This document shows, piece by piece, positions 14,868 to 27,007 of a DNA stretch of 64,000 nt (the first letter of the stretch is position 1; each line of letters starts with the position of its first letter). Made by a program: the position numbers and the translations under genes. The notes under the pieces were generated by a model. It saw only the letters and a list, made by a program, of their open reading frames with translations, did not search any database and was not told where the DNA came from. This DNA is from Sarcomyxa edulis (lineage: Eukaryota; Basidiomycota; Agaricomycetes; Agaricales; Mycenaceae). Location of the stretch: contig QUOL01000010.1 in assembly GCA_009761415.1 (NCBI GenBank), positions 1,364,001-1,428,000 on the forward strand, in the 5' to 3' direction.

Positions 14868-15224
14868 ATGTCTCAGTCTCCTCTCCTCTCGTCTTTTGAT
14901 CCATTTGCAACTCACCCGTTCACCAATAACTCGGGGCTCATTCCTAAACCCCCACAACCGTCGCGTTACCCGATCCCTATACCGTCGCCTCCCCAGTCTT
15001 CATATCTCGCCTCTCAATATTTCCCAAACGGCTCCGTGTCGCCCTCGTCACCCCCATCCACAATGGGCTACTCACCTGTGAAATCACCACAACCTCTTCG
15101 AGCAAACCCCGCACCACCTAACCCGCGCCATATCTTCGAACCATTTCGGCAGGACAACTCATCTCCTGAGTTAGTCCTCAAGAAGAAATCATCACCATCC
15201 AATGGTAGCAAAACCAAAGCGTGA
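14868..15224 (+). CDS. Small Pro/Ser-rich conserved fungal protein
   Basis: A single-exon ORF of 118 residues. It is about one quarter proline with many serines, with SPS/SPP-type repeats through the middle and a C-terminal conserved-looking block, NPRHIFEPFRQDNSSPELV, followed by a Lys-rich tail. I recall agaricomycete proteins ending in a similar HIFEPFR...SPEL block, but none has a function I know. A TATA box upstream and a clean ATG context (ACTCACAATG) support expression. It has no signal peptide or membrane segment and is probably a disordered intracellular protein. Convergent with the unassigned minus-strand gene that begins its stop at 15238. Confidence 0.65.
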   Translation: MSQSPLLSSFDPFATHPFTNNSGLIPKPPQPSRYPIPIPSPPQSSYLASQYFPNGSVSPSSPPSTMGYSPVKSPQPLRANPAPPNPRHIFEPFRQDNSSPELVLKKKSSPSNGSKTKA

Positions 15225-15237
15225 TCCATCGATACCC

Positions 15238-16394
15238 TTATTCAAATCCATTTATACCCATATGTGAGTTAGTCACCTCTCCCATCACATGCGACACCTT
15301 GCTCATGATACTTTGCAGTATGACTCTGTACGCGTACCGAAGACGGCTCCGTTGTGAAATATGACTATTAGGATGAGGGATGGGCGTTCCGCAAAGCGCA
15401 GGGACGGACGAGCTGAAGTTGGGTCGCATGGGAAACGCATCGATCGTGTTTCAACATGGAAATGGAATTGATCGACGTCGTTCTTCGGGATAATGAGAGT
15501 GGTCCAGCAATACATACGTTCTGTTTGCTCTCCGGGGAAATAACAAATCTTCCACGTCTTCCAGGAAGTCGAGTTCGGAGATAAGGTCTCTCTGTTCATC
15601 AACTTTTGATCAAATTACAGAACAGGTTTGAGCTTGTCACTCCAATTGAAGCGCGGAAGCCTGAATTGGATATGTGCCCTGATATGACTGAAATCCCAAG
15701 GAAAACGAGTATTGACCGAGTAGAGGAATCAAGTCAGCGACATCAATGGCCAAGAAACCCAAAACAGCTTACATCAAGTCACTTGATATTAAGAAGGCCA
15801 AGGTTCGACCCCGCATCCTGAAAGATAGTCTTGTCTCTTTTTAAGATGGGCTGAAGACCGGACGACCCCCTGGGCTGAGCATTTTCAGGCTTTAAGCTCG
15901 CATATACTCACGTATGTGCTTTGGTCTCCCCAGTCTCATTTGAACTCAGCGAGTTTGCCTGCGACAAATTCCCTGGATCAAAGCATTTTGAAGTTCGTCG
16001 ATCCTCGGAGTCGATAGATCTAAGTGGTGCCTTTAATGAGCCTGTATAAGTACATTGTGATCTGATTGTGATACTCTTATGATAGGAAACTTACTGTCAT
16101 CGCGGAGAGCGTTCATCCACAAGAATCGACAAGCTCGGCGAACAAAACCTGAGAAGAGTTAGAGAAGGCAAAGCTCTCAAAGCACCGGGACATGTTCGGA
16201 GAGTACTCGGAGCGATGACTGCGTACTACTCCTAGCATCCAGAGTCCCTGTTGTCCCCACTTAAGTCCAAGAACACAGTATACCGAATTATACCTTCGAA
16301 ACCTCGACGGCGGTCGTACGGCACGACTCAGGAAGTCGGTATTCAGGCAATCCGTGGAAGTGCAGTAAAACAGCATTCCAGCGCGGAAATGGGC
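15238..16394 (-). CDS. Unrecognised multi-exon protein, 5' end unresolved
   Basis: Seven minus-strand exons join with consistent phases: 16320-16394, 16095-16148, 15912-16041, 15773-15817, 15624-15687, 15518-15591, 15238-15412 (stop TAA). The text reads as protein: WNAVLLHFHGLPEYRLPES, then FVRRACRFLWMNALRDD, then a Ser/Asn-rich linker, then RLPRFNWSDKLKP, then LISELDFLEDVEDLLF. The 32 nt intron at 15592-15623 is unusually short and may be misplaced. Upstream, an ATG-led piece near 16700 (TLPADIPDEWSS) may be the first exon, but I could not connect it. No family is recognised, and no membrane segment or signal peptide was seen. Expected start: between 16394 and the NTAQ1 gene at 16810, which is divergent. 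Confidence 0.45.
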
Positions 16395-16809
16395 CTACAA
16401 AAAATCCAACGTTTGTAGTCAAGCTTTGAATATTCAGTCAAATAATCCGAGAGGGAACGAACTCAATGAACCCGACTCTCCATATGCCTCGGGAATCTCA
16501 AGACACGATGCTGATGAGATGACCGTAGGTCAGAAGGACATCACTATACCTCAGAGAGGATTTGCAATCCAGGATGAAACAAAATCAAGGAACGAAACGG
16601 ATGAGACCATGTGTGGACCGGCTGACCTTGAACTCCATTCATCAGGGATATCGGCGGGTAGAGTGCGATGTTTCACGGATGGCATGTAAGTCTGCTCTGG
16701 TTTAAAACAGAGTCGGCTAGTTATCGAATTGCTGCGAGGAATGTACACTAATCAGTAAACGAGTCGCAAATGTTTTGAGTCCCGAACATACATTTGTTTG
16801 GATACTTAG

Positions 16810-17648
16810 ATGTCTCTCCCCCCACCTCTTTCTCCGCAGAATATCTACACCAGCTGTTGGTGTGAAGAAAATATATATCTTCTCGCCAAAGACCTCGCGA
16901 GCCAGGTCGGAATAGGAGAAACATGGGAAACATACGCGATCTTCATCTCGAATCATACAAAATCGGTCTGTGATTTGCTCCTGAACGCGAACGACTGCCG
17001 GCCTAGTTGTTGACGGCGTTGATCAGATAGCATTATGGAAACAAAAGATGGCAAGGGAAAGTGATCTGGATGGAGTCGTGGTATGGGATTACCATGTCAT
17101 ACTGCACGTTCGAGCTCGCCAACCTCCATCTGTTGGTGATACCGAATCCACCTCCTCGACATGGGTATACGACTTCGATAGTCGTCTTCATCCCATGCCC
17201 TGCACCTCGGAAGGTGTGTATTGGCGACTGCTTTCTACCTCGTTGATGAGCAGATGTCTGATGTTCTTGCATATCCACGAAGAGTACATATACCAGACGT
17301 TCAGAGAAGTTGATTCTCATTATCAGAGGTGGGCGATCTTCATGCAGCAGAATGCCCAAATGGCCGATATATATCTGTAGCCTTTTCAGAGTGATACCTG
17401 GAGAGGTCTTCCTGGATCATTTTGCCTCTGACCGTTCCCATATGAAGCTTGAGCCATCTCACGTAGATTCGACGGTGTCAACCTCAACATATCGCTCACC
17501 GCCTCCAGAGTATCCACCGCTGCGAGGAAATAAAGCAACGACTGCAGATAATTTGATGACTAGGTTCGTCTCGATGGATTCGTCTACGGGTTTTGGACAA
17601 GTGATGGATTTAGATGAATTTACGAGCTGGAGTGGGGTGTATGCGTAG
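16810..17648 (+). CDS. NTAQ1: Protein N-terminal glutamine amidohydrolase
   Basis: Four exons: 16810-16965, 17027-17213, 17283-17328, 17390-17648, totalling 215 residues. The family catalytic triad is visible: Cys in YTSCWCEENIYLL, His in VVVWDYHVIL, Asp in WVYDFDSRLHPMPC. The C-terminal block RVIPGEVFLDHFASDRSHMK is diagnostic. The enzyme deamidates an N-terminal Gln to Glu, feeding the Arg/N-degron pathway; it acts in the cytosol and nucleus. S. cerevisiae has an unrelated amidase (Nta1) for this step, so this metazoan/plant-type enzyme is informative about the lineage. Acceptor choice at 17026 is forced by the frame. Length is typical (about 205-215). Confidence 0.93.
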
Positions 17649-17810
17649 AGACATTAGGATTCGTGTAAAAAACAAAGAGTGTCTGGGATTTTGCCACTCA
17701 GCCCGTGTGACCGAACTGTTCAAAGCACTCAACGTACTCAACGTCGACTCGTTCTTCTTTGCTTGACATCCTCGACGCCCTCGACTGACACGATCTACGA
17801 ACTTCTTACT

Positions 17811-19185
17811 ATGAGTTCAAATTCGGTTCCATCGTCGTCTACTTCATTGAATGGTCGCGGTCATACCAATGGCAAAAGTCCGCATAATGTAGAGATCACA
17901 CCTTCTCCAGTCGAAGCGTTTGAAGATACCCCTTCTTCATCTACATCGCTGTTGAATAGGTATACCCAGTGAGTAGCTGGTATACGTCTTTGTATAGAAC
18001 GAACCTCAACCCTCACATGGTGGCTTGTCTGATCATAGATCGCCATTCCAAAACCACAACGAGGAAATCGTAAATCATCTGTATCATGCTGGGTTCCAGA
18101 CTGGTGTAAGCACTGTGGTTCTCATGACCCGTCATGCGCTGAAATGTTTTCCACCAGAATTACTCTGACACGATACTCGTAAGAATCGAAATGGTTGACA
18201 CAACGCGCGCTTGCTGATCGGCTCAACCTTGGTAGCACGTACACCAAAACATATACCGTCTCCATGCTGTCATTCTTGCCCGCTCGCCTTACCTAGCCCA
18301 TTTGATGTCTACATCTCCTCAACCGGGTGGCCCACGCGTCATTTATGTCCAAGTAGATCAAGAGCCAGAAGTGACTCAAGAGGTATTGATTCTGCCGCAT
18401 CGTGTTGACTAGCCTTCAATCTAACTGGTTCACAGGGTTTTGCCATCGGTATCCCACCTTTCGTTTACCCCCGATAGACCCATTGCTGATTGTGCGACTC
18501 CGTAGCTCTAGGTTACTTATATTCCTCCGTTTCACTAAATCTTATACGCCCTGAAAACGCACGGGCAGTCCTTGCTGCTGGATGCCTCCTCGGAGGCATG
18601 GAAGACCTCTGTCAGTATGCCTACGAAGCTTGCAAGCGCTCCATAACTGTTGATAACATCGGCGGCTGGGTGGAATTCGTCGACACCATTCCTATGCCAT
18701 CTGATGGAACCAGCACCCCCGAATTACCTCGAACCTCGGTGTTTGGGCTATATGCACAACGGTTGCGAGATGACGTATTCCACTTCCTTGTGGTCTCGCT
18801 ACCTCAAATACTGCAGATTGAGGCCCAAGGGGATCCGGTCCAGCCACTACACGAGCCAAATGGGCGTGATGTTTTGCTGCAGATATTTTCTCGTGTGCCC
18901 TTTGAGATGTTCAAAGCAGCCGTAGAATCGCCGACCTTTCCGATAGGTATGTGATTCAACAGAAAATTTACTCCAGATCGATGAACTTCGATATATAATC
19001 CAGGCTCGGATCATGCTAGATTCAAGTTCGCCAAAGAGGCGATTGAACTGCGGAAACATAGCATTGCACGAGGTCTTGGGCAAGAGGAGACCGTGGTACT
19101 TGCTTTTGGTGGAAACAACGGCGGAAGCGCTGTGCATGTTACACGCAAGATACGAAAACGGTCCCTCTGGAAGGTCAATTCCTAG
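17811..19185 (+). CDS. BTB/POZ-domain protein
   Basis: Seven exons: 17811-17968, 18039-18105, 18158-18178, 18236-18382, 18436-18448, 18506-18946, 19004-19185, totalling 342 residues. After a Ser-rich N-terminal tail comes a BTB core: FQTGNYSD, then IYRLHAVILARSPYLAHLM, then IALGYLYSS and a BACK-like helical region (AAGCLLGGMEDLCQYAYEAC). BTB proteins of this kind commonly dimerise or serve as Cullin-3 substrate adaptors; the specific partner cannot be read here. Two exons are very short (21 and 13 nt) but both are in phase and hold conserved BTB residues. No Kelch, zinc-finger or ankyrin repeats follow. Confidence 0.85.
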
Positions 19186-19667
19186 TCCTCTGATAAGTAC
19201 TTACTAGCTGTTTAATAGACCACGATTTGTGCAAAAAGAGCTAAAGTCCGGTGAATTTCTTGACTTTGCCACGCACGAGTCCATTCGTAATTCATGAATT
19301 TCCCGGCGGCGGGAACATGTGTTACCTTCCTTGTAAAGACAAGACCCGGAAAATGCCACGGGTTAGCCTTTTAGTGGTCAATAATGACTTTTGACAGCTT
19401 CCGATTCAGGATCCCCTTGAATTTAGAGAGGCGCGTCTCGACGCGTCTCTCGCGTGTCTCCTCACTCTTCTCTCCTTCCCCCCAAATTCGATATTTCCTC
19501 GATTTCAACGTTCTTATCGTCACATCCTCTCATCCGGCCTCTATTAATGCGCAATCGATGAAATATTTCTTCCCATGCATCCGCCCGTAATCACGGGAGC
19601 TAGGCCTCGACAAATTTCAGGCGTGTATAAAAACTGCTATGTCTGTGCCTGTTCTTCGAACATCTCC
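19186..19667. other. Intergenic, promoter of the DUF6593 gene
   Basis: About 480 bp. It holds no supported coding exon. A pyrimidine-rich stretch (19460-19510) and the TATA box at 19626-19632 suggest it is the upstream region of the DUF6593 gene. Confidence 0.45.
19626..19632 (+). promoter_or_regulatory. TATA box of the DUF6593 gene
   Basis: TATAAAA 42 bp before the ATG at 19668. An upstream ATG at 19639 opens an overlapping 75-codon frame. With transcription starting about 30 bp after the TATA box, that ATG would usually be left out of the mRNA. Confidence 0.5.
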
Positions 19668-20355
19668 ATGTCGTCTTGTCCCTACCATCTATTCTTTACT
19701 GGTAAAGATGATCCTCGCTGCTGCGTTATCATCGGAGAAGACACCAAGCCAGTCTTTATATGTTTCGATACTCCCGAGCCTGGCGTCATGCTCAACGTTA
19801 GAACAACGGTTGGTTCTCTCTGATATATCAATCAGTTTAAGTATTAATGCCTCTTCTGGTAGGTAACCCGAAACCAGAGAGATGCTGTTGCATGGTTAGA
19901 CTGGAGTCCAGGTAACCACTTGGGGAGAGCAACCATCGGTTCGCGCCAAGTACCTATGTCTCATCTCATCAGCCATGGGTCGAATGTCAAGTGAAGCCCT
20001 ATTCATTCAATTTCCAATCTTTGGCTAGGGCTTGAACTATCGAATGACTTGCTAGTGCACGAGCTTTCACGTCCGCGGATGGGAAGACTTTCGAATGGAG
20101 AAAATGCTCTGATACTTCGTATGATGTGCGTCCGGTACTTTATGTGGGTTCTACCTTGTCACTGAATCACAGGGTCAGCTTTATTCCGCTGGGGGAAACA
20201 GCACAAGAATCGCAGAATTCCGGCGGTACACTTCGCAGACACCCGTAGGGCCCGCCCATGGGATCTTCAACTACACTTTCACTCACGGAGATTTTTTGCT
20301 GGAAGCTTTACTTGCACTTTGCTTGAATAGGTGGATTGATCTACACGGGATGTAG
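19668..20355 (+). CDS. DUF6593-type protein
   Basis: Four exons: 19668-19808, 19863-19978, 20056-20125, 20173-20355, totalling 169 residues. Recognisable family text: YHLFFTGKDDPRCCVIIGED at the start, WLDWSPGNHLGRATIG, then AFTSADGKTFEWRK, and the C-terminal NYTFTHGDFLLEALLALCLN. These small beta-rich proteins are numerous in agaricomycetes; I know of no assigned function. There is no signal peptide. The intron after exon 2 uses GTCGAA as donor, chosen because it alone restores the frame. The family call is from memory of similar proteins, with no search. Confidence 0.8.
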
Positions 20356-20500
20356 GAAGGATTCTTTCTTACGAACACGAACTAAGACTCTGTTGTTTAA
20401 TCTTTTCTTCATTCAGCATATACCCAATGCATACTGGTCGACGGCGAATATATAATTATGTATCTTCAAAGAGTGCTATAAAGAAAAGAAAGAAGAAAGG

Positions 20501-23500
20501 TTAAGATGATCTCATCGAACCAAGCATCTGCTCGAGTCTTTCCTCCACAGTCCATTGCATGTCAGTTTCAGAAAATGAAGAGGAAGCCGAATGCCCTGGT
20601 GCGGCACCGCGGTTAAGCATGAAATTGAAAGACCCCGCCTCTTGCCCTTGGGAAAGGTTCTCTATCAGGCGCCCAATCTGCGCAGAAGAGCTGTAGAAGA
20701 CCTGTGAAGAGATTAGAACAGATAACAATGTATCAGATCATGACATGCCTTGGTCTCGGGACGTGGCTTCCCGTGGATGGTCTTTTTCCCCCGCGAGATG
20801 TACGACGATGTGCTACCTTTGGACAGGTTCCTCGTGTGCTCTTTGAAGAAAATCTGCACGCCTTCGCCGTTGTCCCGCGTCGAAAATTCGGATGCGAAAC
20901 TGGCGCGACTGGCATACACAGATTCTGCGTCGTCGTCTCGTAGTCCGTTCACGATGGACCTGCAAGAGATTGATACAGATGATCACGGATGAACGGAAGG
21001 AAGACGAACCATATAGTTTCACCGTTGGCTAACTCTATCACTTCCAACGCAGGACCGGACTCGGAATTCGGAGGGACGTCATTTGTGCTCTGAGAAGTTT
21101 GACCAGTGTCTGGCCCATTAGCAGTGTTCGGCGACAGACCAACAGCTTTGCTTTCCCCCGAATACATTTCATATCTGGAGCAAGATCAAAATGAGTATAC
21201 TCAATTACGAGACGAAAACTCACAGCGATTCATATGTCGAATTCGACTTTTCGATGGTTCCATCGGCATGGATCGTTGGAGGGGGAACGTGCAAAAGGTT
21301 CTCAACCTGCGTAGAAAGTGAAGCAGGCATGTGCGGTACCGGAGGAGAACCTTCACCGGAGAATCGCCGTGCACCGGTAGGGGTTTTTGAGGGTGGAGGT
21401 GTTGGTACGCGATCGTGAACAGAACGGCTAGAAGCCGACGTCACACTAGCCCTACGACGATGCGACGACTTTCGCACAGTGGAATTGAAATCAGCAGGAA
21501 ACGCCCTTGACTCGGATGGGAAGATGATAGTTCTTCGAACTATCGCACTCGCACCGGAATTTTCGTTCTGACCTTCACGAGGCCGACGCGAGTGATCAGT
21601 TTGTTTACGGAGGGACGACTTCCTGATAATTGTCTCATCTTGAGATGATTGGTTATCGATGCTCGGACGAGCAACAGAGACAGACAGAGGCTGAGCTATC
21701 TCGGGGATATTTTCGTCACGAGGTTCTAGTCGTGGAGTTGCCGTAGTTGAGTTATTTCGTGTCAAGTAAGTCCACTCGGTAGAACGTGAGGACGTCGAAC
21801 CCGATCGTGCTAATAAATCATTAAGCGCCTGCTGATCAAGACCAAGATTGGAAGCAGCATCGAAAAGCTGCTTTAATGCGACTGATTCGTGAGTGTCAGA
21901 GGATGCAGAAGGCGCGTGGCTCGTTTCAAATCTAGTTGAGGGACCTGCAGGTGGCACTTTAGAAGGAGGCGGTGATTGTAGTGTAGGTAAGGGCATGTCA
22001 GAGACCTCATCGTGAAGGACTGGGGTATCTTGGCGTGGCGAAGGTGATAATCGCGAAGGCGTAGGTAAGGGGGCATGCGAAAATTGAGACGGTCCAGACT
22101 GTTCGGACTCATGATCCACGGCACGCTGCTTTCCGCGAAATCGAGCCATGAAACCTTTTAGACCTGGTCCGGCAGAAGCAGGAGGACTAGGAATTGGAAC
22201 TTTAAATCTGCCAGTGTCCGTTGCACTTGCAGGGACTCCAGGAACGTTCAATGTAGGCGGGTAACGGGCCGTTTGTATAGGATGAGGCGAACGGAGATCC
22301 AATGGGTACGGCGTCACTTCATCGCCAGTAGGAAGCGCCTTGGGTTTCAGAGTCCCTCTGAAGCGTTTGAAGCGAGAGCCAAGCTTCAACGGGCCAAGGG
22401 GGCTCCCTGGAATTATGGTGGGGGAGAGGACAGGGATGGTGTCGACACTAGTCGAGGCAGAAACAAGGCGGGGAGTGGAAATCTGATGCGGGCTCACACG
22501 TTTACGAGAGACCGAACCGGGTGGGCTCATGGCACTGGGGTTAGAAGGACGTCTCCTGAGAGCGAGCATGGCTGCATCAGTTTTCCGTTGGACCTCCTCA
22601 GTTAGTTTGTCACGATTCTCGGGAGATAGAGGAATTCTTGGGGTGGATAAATTCTGGGGCAATTGGTAAGGTGAAATACGAGGCGAGGATGAAGAAGATA
22701 GCGGTGTTCTTGGAAATGAAGGTGACGTAGGATCATGGGTAAGTTCCTCCTTTGAGACGGAAGTCATAATTTGGGCTGGAAGTGAGATCGTGGGGGTTGG
22801 TCTCCGGTCTTCTTCATCGTCGGCACCGAACAAAGCCTGGGCTAGGTCCCTGTTACGGCGAGTGATAGGTGAGATATCTTTATCTTGTTGAGTTATTGTG
22901 GTGGTTTCCGGTATGTTGAGATTTTGTCGTGGAGACTGTATACTATCAACCATAGAATTTAGCAAAGCAGTCGCATATTGGTCAGAGGAGGACAGGGTAG
23001 GTGATGCCGGAGGCTGTGTCTGGGGTGGAGGACTTCCGATCTGCAGACGGGATATCAGTAATTATATATCATTATGAGATGTGGAATTCATACCCGGGTA
23101 TCCCGGCCGTTGAGGGAGTAGTTGGACTGGGACGTAGACGGTCTTCGTCTGCGTAATGATGGAGCACGATCTCGTGTATCTGGGGTAGCTGTCTTTGCAA
23201 TTGCGACGGTGACCAACTTTTCCTGCATGGCCATGAAATCTGACTTCTTCAGCCCTGCATAACGGGAGACGATATCCTCAGCATCCCACTCGTCATCTGG
23301 GGCCTGTTCCGGGGTGGAGATATTGTACCAAGGGGGCTGCTGAGAATCACCATCGCTGAATAATGCGAGGGATCGATCTCTATGGCGTTCATCTTCCCAT
23401 GAGTGGTAGCTAGAGCCTGCGGACTCAAACGATGACCTAGAAGAATTCGCAATCGGAGAGAAGACGAGAGGAGGATACGGTCCGAGGGAAAAAGGAGACG

Positions 23501-25503
23501 AAGGGGCGTGTTGCTTGGAGGAGCGTTTACTGTTACTTCTAGATAATGTGTCGATATTAGGGGTCGTTGGAGATGATGGAGACGCTTGAGTAGGAGTAGG
23601 GGAGCGTAACACGCGACTGGGAGATCCAACGGGTGAACCAATGTCGACCCGAGAGATCGTGGAAGGAGGTCGGTCAGGCAGCGATTGCCCGCTCGGTGGA
23701 CTAGAACCAAAAGTAAAGGAACTCAGGTTTCCATAACCCCGATCAAGCATAGGTGAATCAGGAAGAGCGGGAGACTGTAAGGACCTCGTTGTAGATTTAG
23801 AACGCTCTAGAGAGCTATGCATGTCCGTATTAGTGCCACCCAATTCACTTGCCCAACTGCTATTCGCACTATGGCCACCATTCGTTTGACCAGAGCTTTT
23901 CTGGGGAGTCCAAGTGATATTCGATGGCGTGTTAGGGCGAGACGATACGGCCATAGGTTGATAAGCGGGTCCCGACAAAGGTGAGGCTGGGCGCCGTCTA
24001 CCAGTGCTGAAACTTTCGAAATCAAGTTCTCCATTCCGTGAGCTGTCATCTGGAGTGTACCTTCCGGTTGCAGTACGAAATAGAGGGGAAACGATGGGCG
24101 GCGATATCGGACGGGGAGTCGAACGGGAAGGTGACGAAGTGGATTCTCGACCAACGAGGCTTGTTGTCAAGATTGGAGAAGGAGAAGAATTAAGGGGGGA
24201 ACTGGCGCGAGGAGTTGTTGAATGCGAACGCTGGTCGTCTGAGTCTATATTATCACGAGGGGTCATTGGCCTTGGCATACCTGGTATGTATCCTGGAAGT
24301 ATGCGCGATGGTACTGGCGAGGCGCGTCGTTCGTCGGCTTCTGCAGCAATTTGTCTGTCAAACGAGATGGCCATTCCGGCCTCATAAACTGCGGACGTTC
24401 GGTCATTGTCAGATTCTCTCTGGGTGAATAGTTCAGTCTGCTATATTAGCGTCAATAACAATTGCGACAGGTACTTACGTTCCGAGGAATAGGTGCAGAC
24501 CGAGGCATCACGATCTCGTCTTCGGCTTCGGCCTCCTCTTCAATCTCCTTGATAGCCTTTTCTAAAGCCACGGAAGCACGCTTGAAGACAGAGGGCCCTA
24601 ACGTTTTGGAGATGCGATATTCTGCTGCAGATAAGGAATATTCCCCATATGGTGAGGGTGGTGCGAGAGGTGCAGAGCGAATCCCATAGCTTTTGTCAGG
24701 GCTCGAATGGGGAGACGACGACGGCACACTTTCTTCTGGAGTAACGGGTCTAAGGCTGTCAGAATTCGAGGAAGTGTGACCTCGGAGACTAAGGGAGGAT
24801 TCTGTAGGTGCGATAGAGACTGCGCTACGAGTGCTTCCAGCTTTTGTCGCGCTCCGAACATACGAATAATCTCGAAACCGACCAGATGCAAACAGATTGT
24901 TGCTATATCTCTTGCTCGGCCTTCCACCGTGATTGATTGAGAGTGATCCAGACAAGGATGTCGGCATTGTACTTGAAGATTGAACAGACTGCCGTCCACT
25001 AGAACCTAGATCATCTGCAGCCAAGCTATGCTCCTCTCCAGAGCTCTGACCGCTCTGTGGTACGTTTTTTGACCGTATGCGACCCAGTGTTTCAAGGATC
25101 ATATCTTCCTCTTCTTCTGAGATCTGATTCTCTGCTCCTCTGGCCCTCTGCTCTGCAAACCGACTTCTCAGGTCCTCCAAGGAAACGGGATCTCCTGTCG
25201 AGGTCCGTAAGAGTGTGAATCGACGTGAGAGACTATAATGATGAGGTATAAGTTTATAAGAAGGTGCGACACTGCACTCATCAAGGTCTCACTCTGGTAG
25301 GATGAGAGACGTCCGAAAGTCACTCGCAGGAGGTAATTCAGGCAGAAGCTCGCGGTCTTGTGAATGGGGAGGGGTATCTTGGAAGTCGGGGGGTACTTGG
25401 ATGCGTTTAGCGTCGGACTTTTTGCTAAGAGAGATGAAGTATAAGGGCCAGACTGGGATCTAAGGTGACAGATGGGAAAGAGGGCTTACCGAAAACGATG
25501 CAT
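20501..25503 (-). CDS. Large Ser/Pro-rich protein of unknown function
   Basis: Eight exons on the minus strand: 25490-25503, 25293-25424, 24479-25232, 23094-24440, 21224-23040, 21010-21174, 20749-20959, 20501-20701, totalling 1,546 residues. Most of it is disordered: long Ser/Pro/Arg tracts with many SP and TP sites, which would suit a heavily phosphorylated scaffold. More ordered-looking pieces are at the N-terminus (VSLEDLRSRFAEQRARG, an Asp/Glu-rich helix) and C-terminus (GETIWSIVNGLRDDDAESVY, TDMQWTVEERLEQMLGSM). I recall uncharacterised basidiomycete proteins with such a C-terminus but no function. The first coding exon is only 14 nt. The last intron appears to begin with GC (AAG|GCATGT). 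No signal peptide or membrane segment was seen. Confidence 0.8.
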
Positions 25504-25930
25504 ATTGGAGCTTTGATGGGCTCGTTTTATACACGTTGTCGAAAGAAAACAATTGCAGGGCCCGAGGAGAGATTACACGAAAGGAAAAGGAGAGACAACG
25601 TGGTGAACACGAGTTGGTGTTCGAAAAGATCAAGACTGAATTGAGAATGGCAGGTAGAACGAGCCGAGCATGCGAAGCGAACGTTTTGCTGGAAATAGTC
25701 GATCCAGAATAAGAATTAAAACCGAGAAAAGGGATGCAAGATGGAGAATTACTGAGAAAGTTAGATGGTCGACTCGTGGTGAGCGCCGAGTTGTTTGAGG
25801 CCTTGACGATACACAGGCCAAAATAGCACCTCTCACAAAACAAGATACAGGAAGTTGCACTCGATTTCAAATTTATCAAGGGAAATAATACAGGCTAGAA
25901 AAGCAGATGGTACAATTGCAAAAGGTAGTG
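25504..25930. other. Intergenic between two leftward genes
   Basis: About 430 bp: the upstream region of the Ser/Pro-rich gene and the 3' untranslated region of the E2 gene. Minus-strand open frames here (25460-25879) are low-complexity and overlap the promoter; no coding support was found. Confidence 0.45.
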
Positions 25931-26953
<1,023 letters not shown>

Positions 26954-27007
26954 GGTTGTTCAAGAAAGAGAGGCGCGTTCCAAACATAACCACAACCTCT
27001 CCTCAAG
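26954..27007. promoter_or_regulatory. Very short divergent promoter, E2 / BRE2
   Basis: Only 54 bp separate the start codons of the E2 gene (minus) and BRE2 (plus). The sequence holds CAACC/AACAACC-type motifs and no TATA box. Both 5' untranslated regions must be very short or overlap into the opposite gene. Confidence 0.6.

Noticed and set aside
15795..15825. GGTTCGACCCC sequence resembling a tRNA T-loop
   Set aside because: The flanks do not form a T-stem, and no acceptor or anticodon stem could be drawn; it lies at an exon border of the unassigned gene.
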